NCBI GenBank assembly: GCA_003508835.1
Contig: PUFA01000034.1
Coordinates: forward strand, 4,614,501-4,678,500
Direction: 5' to 3'
Origin: Eonycteris spelaea
Taxonomy: Eukaryota; Chordata; Mammalia; Chiroptera; Pteropodidae
Length of the DNA stretch: 64,000 bases
The notes under the pieces are model-generated. The model was not told the DNA's origin. It made no database searches and saw only the letters and a program-made list of their open reading frames with translations. Shown here in pieces: positions 57,616 through 64,000 of this stretch (its first letter is position 1; each line of letters begins with the position of its first letter). The position numbers and the translations under genes are program-made.

Positions 57616-59756
57616 GTAAGGGGTACCCCGGACACCGGGGGCCAGCCTGGAGGAGGAGGAGGTGCCCGGGCCGGAGGAGCCGAGGTGGCGCCTCTGCCCA
57701 CTGGCAGAGATTTATCCAAAAACGATCCTGTGAGACGCACAGATAGGAGCACGATGCTGGCGGCTTAACCCAGCGCCGGGCGCCTGGCCGGGGCTAGGGG
57801 GTGACAAAATCGAGGAAGGCGTCGCTTCGGGCGTCAGAACTTTTGGTTTGGGGGTGCTTGTGAGCGTGTTGCAATATATAAGATTGGACTTTCGGACCAG
57901 CAATTTTAGATCGCATTCCACTGACACAGTTTTACTGGTCTGGGCTTGGGGTTTTTGCATCCAGCTTTTTTTTTTTTTTTTTTGTCTCCAGGAAAGACAG
58001 AACAAATGATTTGTGAAAGCATCCATTTGCCAATAATTTGGAAATGTCAAGCTTGGCTTGGCTTGCTCATGGTATGCTACTTATTTTATTTTTCCTATTC
58101 GTTGGTGCTCTCCCTTCAGCTCCCCTGAACCTAAGTGCCCCCAGATGTGTGCCCATCAAAAGTTAAGCTCAGGCAGGAATGACTGTGTCCTGTGTCGTCT
58201 ATCAAAGTTTTCCACGTGCTGCCTACTGAAATCCCTTTCATCGAAATTCTGAAGCCATGGACTTGGGAGGGGGTCAAAGTGAGAAAGAGCTGCGTTTTCG
58301 GAGGGGACACTTGGGACCCTGGAATCGGCCGACTTGAGGTTTGATGCCCGCCTTTTGCCTGCCTCTGTTCTCAGGGGACAGGGTAGCTACTCTCCCAGAT
58401 AATGTCAACTGGTCCCACAGTTAGACATTTGGCAGGCTCTGGGCAGCGTTCAGGGGTAAACTTTGAGGAAGTGTTTTAGCGGTAGACTACAGCACAGTTG
58501 GAGGCTGAGTGCCCTGCAGGGGTAGGACCCTGAAGGCCAGGGGCACTAGCTAGCTCAGGAGGTTTCTCATTGAAAAACCCAAAGCTCCAGACTGTCCGTC
58601 AAATGCTGGGAGAGAGAAGCTAACCTGCGAGTTCTCATGTTTAGGATTAAGCTGTTTAGGGCATTGCATTTAGCAGAGGCACAGAGCAGAGGCAAATGCC
58701 CCCAGCCCCTGTCCATGCCTCTCGGGGCCTTCCGTTTGTGAGGCGTGGGTTCACATTAACAGAACCCTCAGGCTAATCCGCCAGGGAGGGTCTCAAACAG
58801 ACTAAATGAGAAAAGAGACCTTTAGCCTTGGAGACAGGGTGCTGGGTGAGTAGCCTCTGACTACATCTTTATGTTACTCAGAGAATATCGACATCGGGCT
58901 CTGGATGATTGGCTGAAGGCAGTGCACGTGTGTTTTTTCGTTTGGCTGTGGCACCAGTTATCCATTATGCATTTGAATTCCCCCTTCAGTCTGGGGCATG
59001 GATTCTGTCCTAAGGGAGGTGGTGGCCTGGGTGGGGGGTGGGTAGAGGGTCCCCATCCATGGAGGAAGGCAGCTCCTGGAAGTCCTTAGAGAGCTGAGGC
59101 CCGAGTTCCTTAAGGTGGCTCTTATGGCCTGGTGACCTGTGCCTTGGCAGTGTGTGGATTTTGTCTCTCAAGTTATTTCTACTGGCCTGCTCCCTCCAGG
59201 GACACCTGTGTGACCCTTGGCAGGAAAGTGCTCCAGCTTGTGAGCCGCGTGGCGATTGCTCTTTGCTAGAAAGGTCCTCCCGACTCTTCTGTGAAATGTA
59301 CACATGTGCCTCTGGCAAGAGTCTGGTTTATGGCCGTTCGCAAGGCGTTTATTTTGAGGCGTCACGGTGAAAGAGCCAGGTTCGGCTTTCGAAAGCTCAG
59401 GTAAGGGTGGCTTATCATGGACTCAGATCAAGTCAGCGTTGGAAGGTGCTCATCCACCTGGGCTCAAACTCCTGCTCCCCAAATTTAAATTAGCGAACAG
59501 GCCCGGGGCTCTTTTCAAAGTACCTCTCCAGCCTTGGGATTATCAAAGTGAGCCGAATGGAGAGAACATTTCACATTCATGGCTCTTCCCAAAGGGCAGC
59601 TCGAAGCTTCTTTCAAACACACGCTTTGTATGCTTTTATTTTTTGCTCCGGGGGAGGGAGTTGCCGAATGTGACGAGGTGAGTGAGCTGCTTATAATAAT
59701 ATTTCATTTACATTCCTTGTGGTTATCTTTGTCACGGTCTCTGCTGTCTGGGACTT

Positions 59757-59802
59757 TTTTCTTCCTTTTTCTTTTTTTCTTTTCTTTTCTTTTTTTTTTC
59801 CT
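59757..59802 (+). repeat. Polypyrimidine (T/C) tract
   Basis: A T-rich run with scattered C. It is not followed by a plausible exon: the next AG, at 59812, leads into sequence with no recognised PID1 coding. Confidence 0.85.
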
Positions 59803-60096
59803 GTCCTCAAGGCACCGCCACATTGGAACATGGGTTTCCGAGTCCTCACGGAACGGGCGCCTCAGCTTGTCCGTGGGCGTGGGGATGGAAACCGTGCTCG
59901 ATGGGCAAATCAATGTGCCCTGCCCTCCTAACACCAATCTTTCTGATCTTCTCATACAATCTCATTAACTTTTTTTTCCCCTCATTAATTTTTAATGCAA
60001 ACATTAAAATGCTCTATGGACACTTTCCCAGAGATTTCTATTAGGACTAAGGAGTCAATTCATTGTGCAAATACCTAGAGACTAATTGGGGTGGGA

Positions 60097-60490
60097 CGAA
60101 GGGAATGACATCTTTTCTTCGCCGATCGTATGAGCTGATGTTACATGATGCCCATTCGGAGGGTCTGTGGCCCACAGCGTGTGGCGGAACTTCGCCGAGG
60201 CCAGTCACCCTGCAACTCATTTGAGTTGAGCAGATGGCATCTTTTTGGCCCTGTTGGATGATCGTATCCATACGCACTTCTTTGCCAAGCGAAACGATGC
60301 CGATGTTTTCTGATTGGAGGTTTTGCTGTTTGACCCAGATCCAATGCAGGCGAAGCGACCTGTTGCCCCGAGCGGAGGGATTTCTCATTCAGACGCGCAA
60401 ACAGCAGCAAGTTCACCTCCTCCCTTGCATGTTAAAACTTGCGTCGGGTCCCACTAGAGCCCTCCTTGCTGAGCGAGCTGCTGCCGTGAA
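60097..60490. promoter_or_regulatory. CpG-undepleted block in PID1 intron 1, candidate regulatory element
   Basis: I count 24 CpG dinucleotides between 60097 and 60485 in DNA of about 50% GC, roughly the number expected without CpG decay. Surrounding intron has few. No repeat family is recognised. It contains the inverted repeat CAACTCA-TT-TGAGTTG (60213-60228) beside an E-box CAGATG. Open frames occur on both strands (60047-60388 and 60141-60416 on -, 60234-60557 on +), but no frame has a known domain. A constrained enhancer or small unmethylated element is the simplest reading. An unannotated exon or promoter is possible. Confidence 0.45.
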
Positions 60491-60687
60491 AAATAAAACA
60501 GGATCAAAAGGGCTGTGCAGGTTTAAATTTCCACTCCAGATTTTAAAAAACAAATAAATCTGAATTCTTTTCACCTTCTCCTCTGAGCAGCGGACCTTTT
60601 TTTTCTTGGAAGGACTTGGGGACGTTTTATTCATTTTTAAAGAGGAGAATTTGAAACAGACATAAGGGGAACTTTTCAGTAGGAAAA

Positions 60688-60688
<1 letters not shown>

Positions 60689-60721
<33 letters not shown>

Positions 60722-60724
60722 ATA
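60689..60724. repeat. (TCTG)n(TCTA)n tetranucleotide repeat
   Basis: About four TCTG units pass into about four TCTA units and then TATA. Confidence 0.95.
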
Positions 60725-61624
60725 GAGGTGAGATTACATTTGGCCTCGAGTTTTGAAATTTGCATGCATTTCCTGATTGCCTTAATTAGTGGGCCGGGTG
60801 GATTCATTGGAAGGGACAGACTCATCCATGCCAGCGCATGGCCTCCCTTAGACACAGGACACTTTTATGTCCCTGAGTATGTCTTCAGTGAGCTGCCAGG
60901 TACATTTTTCTGGAAGTCAGGGGTGGGGGAGAGCTGGGGAAGGATGGATGGAGACAGAGTTCAAAATGAAGGGGGCCAGCTCATCCTTGGCCCCTGGCGT
61001 GGATGGGACAGGAAGAATGTATGGAAACAAGTTCTAGCAAATTCTAGTTGGGGATCTACGTGTAACCATGTTCTCATGAAGCGTTCCATAAAGGTTCCAG
61101 CTTAATCATTTTCCGTCTCCTCTGAGATTAAACTTGCTCCACGGCATATCCCCACGGTGCAGAACTAGGTTGTGGCTTCTCCACCGGCCAGTGGCTATGC
61201 TTGAGCACTTCTGTAAGAGAAAAGAGAGAGAGTATAGGGAGAAAACCAGAGTCTGAAGAACTTTTCTTTTGCTTGTGACTGGTAAAGGGGTTGAAGTTTT
61301 TAACTAAATAATATTTGGAGATTTTTTAGGAAGACACAGTTTTCTCCCCCCAGGATTGTTCCGCCCCTTCTCTTCCTTGTCATACTGGGTAGATCTCACC
61401 TTGGCTTGGAGTGTGGATTGTTCTAGATTTATTTCTCTATTATGATGCCAACTCCGCTTATCGCCTTGGGAGTGAGACAGAAGAACCCTGTAAAACGTCA
61501 ACTGGAGACCTGGGTCATCAGGCAGAGAGAAAAGCTGGGTGGACATGACACATTTCTAGGCAGACCGATCTCTCAGAAGGAACACAGAGCAAGCAAGAAA
61601 ATGACTTTCTTGGATCAGGTGCTG

Positions 61625-61845
61625 TGCGTGTGGCACTGAGCTAAGGAAGTTCATTGGATTTATCCAGCTCGTTTACCTGCCATCACCACTTTTATCCCCA
61701 TTTTAGAGATAAAGAAACTGAAGGCTGGAGAATTCAAATGATTTGGCCAGGGTTGGACAGCGAGAAATGCACTGAGCCGGAATCCGAACCCGGCTGTTTG
61801 ACTCCAGGTTGACTGCTTAACCGCTTCTCTGTAGGCTGGAAGGAT
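61625..61845 (-). repeat. MIR SINE, antisense
   Basis: TTTTAGAGATAAAGAAACTG, AAATGATTTGGCCAGGGTTG, GGAATCCGAACCCGGCTGTT and GACTGCTTAACCGCTTCTCT match the reverse complement of MIR almost to its 5' end. Confidence 0.85.
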
Positions 61846-63344
61846 GGGACAAGGCGGATGCTGTACCTTGCAGGGGCTGTTGTTGTTAATAAGTAGAATC
61901 AGAACAGTGGCAGTCTCACTGGCTCGGAGAGCCTGCGCTCATACTTCTCGTTGAAGCCATACGGGCTCCCAAAGCACTGTGGGAAGTAAGCTGCCACGCC
62001 ATTCTTAAGCTGAAGCTCCCAAGTGCCATTTAAGACTGGCGTTCGTTCAAACTAGAGACCGCGAAAACTGGTAATCAAGCCTGATCATCTCTGCGGCCAC
62101 TCCATGATCAGACCAAGAATGGCAGGGGCGGCGTGGGCTGGGAAGGAGGAAGTTGGGGCATTCAGGAGCCGTGGCGTAGGAATGATAACACCCGTGCAGA
62201 GGCACAGGTTTCTCACTCAGTCTGTCGTAGATTTTGCTGTTGGTTTCACCTCTCGTAGTCGTGTAAGCACAAAGCACTGGGTCTTATTGCTAAAGGAGAC
62301 CTGGAGTTAGCATGCATTTGAGGTCTCTCAGAAGGAAAAATTCCATCATACATCATTGGGTCTTTCTCCAAGTTTGTCAGCAAAATCTCAACCAAGTGAC
62401 TTGCAAAATGCTAGCCTTGGAAAAAACTTTCTGCCCTTGGTTATCCATTGCCTGATGGGGCTGTTTCATGTTGACTGCTGGGTTATCTGGGGGTATTAGA
62501 CAACTTTTGCATTTTGCCTGAAGTTCCAGATTTGCTCTCTCCTTCCCCTTCCCTCTGCACTGACTCCAGTCCACCATGTGAATCAGTCCTATAAATTGGA
62601 TCCTGGAAGGGTCAGCCCTGGACAGCCCCAAGGCTACTGGAGACCAGGCTCCCTCCCTCCACAGAGCTGTTTTACTCCTCGAATAGCAGCAGTTGAGGGA
62701 CTCGTTAGTGGTCAGCAAATAAAACTCGTCCAGAAATGCTCAATGACTATAGTGTGCTTTGCTCAGCCCCCTTGGGCACAAATCTAAACGGAGGCTTTGT
62801 TTAAGTAGAGCAAGAAGAAATTATTGAGATGTTTGTCCACAGACCTCCTTAGAGATCTAGTGGAATTAGTTACTATCATTTTATGTTAACGTAAAAAAAA
62901 AGTTTTGATCCCAGTTTAGCCGCTAACCAGTGATAAAACATCAGCGTATGCGCCAGGTCCAAGCCCGCAGGCCGAGGCCTGGACGGGATGGGACCAGGGA
63001 TGAGGCACAGACTTGCTTTGTGCCTTTGGCATATTTTGATGCTGCCAAAGTCTCAGCGAGCTCCCTCACTCCCTGCTGATGGCACTCGGGTCACTCATCT
63101 TTCTGAGGTCCCTTTCTCATGCCTGACGGCCCAGGCCTCCTCTCTCTTCCCTCATCTGTGGCAACTGAGGTCTTATTTTGATAAGGGAAGTTACTGTAGT
63201 GAGAAGAATACCATTTCCTTTCCCTTGTTGAAGCCTCTGCATTGTATTAGTTGGGCCTTTTTATCACTTGCACCTTTGGCATTCTTAACTGACATGGCTA
63301 CTAAGGGACTAAAATTCAGATTCGAACCCTGGTCTCCATGTCCC

Positions 63345-63825
63345 ATTTGTTGTTGTGGGTTGAGTTGATTCCCTCCTCCCCCACCCCGGCTTTGTCGAAG
63401 TCCTCACCTCGTCACCCGCGAATGCAGCTTTCTTTGGAAATGGAGTGTGTGCAGACGTAATCGAGTTAAGAGGCGGTCATGCGGGGTTAGGGCGAGCCCT
63501 AAATTCAGTGACCAGTGACCTTATAAGGAGAGATTTGAAACCACAGAGGAGACACGAGACAGAAGGCCGTGTGGAGATAGAGGCAGAGAACGGAATTATG
63601 CTCCCACAAGCCAAGGAGTGTCAAGGATTGCTGGCAACCACCAGAAGTGAGAAGAATCATTGAGCATTCTTCCCCAGGGCCCTTGGAGGGAGCACGGGCC
63701 TGCCAGCAGCTTGATTTTGGTCTTCCAGTCCCCAGAGCTGTGAGAGAATGAATTTCTGTTGTTTTAAGCCACCCCATCTGTGGTAATCTGTTACAGCAGC
63801 CCCAGGAAGCCAATACACGAATGAA
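63345..63825 (+). mobile_element. MLT1-like solo LTR (ERVL-MaLR), sense
   Basis: TTGTTGTGGGTTGAGTTGAT, TTTGGAAATGGAGTGTGTGC, AGTGACCTTATAAGGAGAGA, CCACAAGCCAAGGAGTGTCA, AGCTTGATTTTGGTCTTCCA and TTTTAAGCCACCCCATCTGT follow the MLT1-type layout to its CAGCCCCAGGAAGCCAATAC end. No internal region is attached. Confidence 0.88.
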
Positions 63826-64000
63826 GCCACACGGCCTTTTTGCCGTGTTCTGTCTCCGTCTTCCCAGAGGGGTAGGTACGCTTGACCGCCACGTGTGGGA
63901 CAGAACCAATGCGTCCATGTAGCGTGCCCTTTCTTGGCCGTGTGAATTTATTTATGGCGGATTTGAAAGAATGAGAGCAGACATTGGAGAATAATTACAG

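Larger units (their letters stand above)
57030..57840. promoter_or_regulatory. PID1: CpG-island promoter of PID1
   Basis: This is a dense CpG, GC-rich block, strongest at about 57140-57610, surrounding the PID1 start codon. It includes a GGGGGAGGGGGAGGGAG tract at 57272-57288 (Sp/KLF/MAZ-type sites) and many GCGC and GCCGCC words. No TATA box or CCAAT box is evident in the island, so dispersed initiation is likely. The exact start site cannot be read from sequence. Long open frames on both strands here (for example 56898-57752 on the - strand) are the usual consequence of stop-poor GC-rich DNA. Confidence 0.85.
57616..64000 (+). other. PID1: PID1 intron 1, 5' part
   Basis: The intron opens with GTAAGG and continues past the window end. 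No acceptor-exon pair is recognised inside. Contents include a T18 run (57966-57983), a T/C-rich tract (59757-59802), a CpG-undepleted block (60097-60490), a TCTG/TCTA array, an antisense MIR and an MLT1-like LTR. Unique-looking sequence dominates 57850-60660. Short open frames throughout lack support, including 59010-59318 (-), 60728-61105 (+) and 62988-63368 (+). Confidence 0.85.

Noticed and set aside
56898..57752. 284-codon - strand frame and overlapping 187-188-codon + frames across the CpG island
   Set aside because: GC-rich DNA is poor in stop codons. The frames are A/P/G/R-rich, overlap each other and the real PID1 exon, and show no domain or splice structure.
59757..59815. Polypyrimidine tract plus AG considered as an acceptor for an extra PID1 exon
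   Set aside because: The following sequence does not encode PID1-like residues and there is no supported donor.
60047..60416. 113- and 91-codon - strand frames in the CpG-rich intronic block, considered as an antisense gene
   Set aside because: No family is recognised, two frames compete, and no promoter or poly(A) signal is clear. It is kept only as a reason to check the block.
1..64000. tRNA, rRNA, snRNA or snoRNA genes
   Set aside because: No A/B-box pairs outside MIR elements, no U6-like or 5S-like sequence, and no convincing C/D or H/ACA structure were seen by eye.

Overview
This is vertebrate nuclear DNA from a placental mammal. It holds split genes with canonical splice sites, very long non-coding stretches, a CpG-island promoter, and eutherian repeats (MIR, L2, MER5A-type, MLT1-type, several ages of L1). 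The younger L1 copies have a 5' UTR and 3' end that resemble bat (Chiroptera) L1s as I remember them, and no primate, rodent, ruminant, pig or carnivore SINE is seen. A bat is my best guess (moderate confidence, made without a database search).

Only two protein-coding genes are supported, both on the + strand and both partial. At the left edge are the last intron and terminal exon of DNER (Delta/Notch-like EGF repeat-containing receptor): a splice acceptor at 1052-1053, 36 codons ending in the tail ...VTLIKTKDL, a stop at 1163-1165, and a 3' UTR with poly(A) signals at 1230 and 2048. At the right is coding exon 1 of PID1 (phosphotyrosine interaction domain containing 1): ten codons, MWQPATERLQ, at 57586-57615, followed by a strong GTAAGG donor. 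It lies in a CpG island at about 57030-57840, and PID1 intron 1 runs from there to the window end. DNER followed by PID1 on the same strand matches the order I remember for human 2q36.

The roughly 55 kb between them is a gene-poor spacer with no supported exon, RNA gene or intact transposon. Its main landmark is an AT-rich nest of antisense L1 sequence at 21480-27535. There an old L1M is interrupted by younger L1 pieces, one of which joins an L1 5' UTR directly to the end of ORF2. Other contents are L1 fragments near 4.0, 5.9, 49.7, 50.7 and 54.2 kb, many MIR and L2 copies, MER53/MER5A-like DNA transposons, two MLT1-like LTRs, dinucleotide and tetranucleotide microsatellites, a 12-copy CAATA array, and several long G or C runs.

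The most interesting items are: a 390-bp CpG-undepleted block inside PID1 intron 1 (60097-60490); a start-stop ATGTAA element upstream of the PID1 start codon; the 5' UTR-to-ORF2 L1 junction; the paired poly-G/poly-C tracts; and tandem poly(A) signals in DNER. The two genes share no pathway that the sequence shows. DNER is a neuronal Notch-related ligand and PID1 a cytoplasmic PTB adaptor. No convincing new biological system was found.
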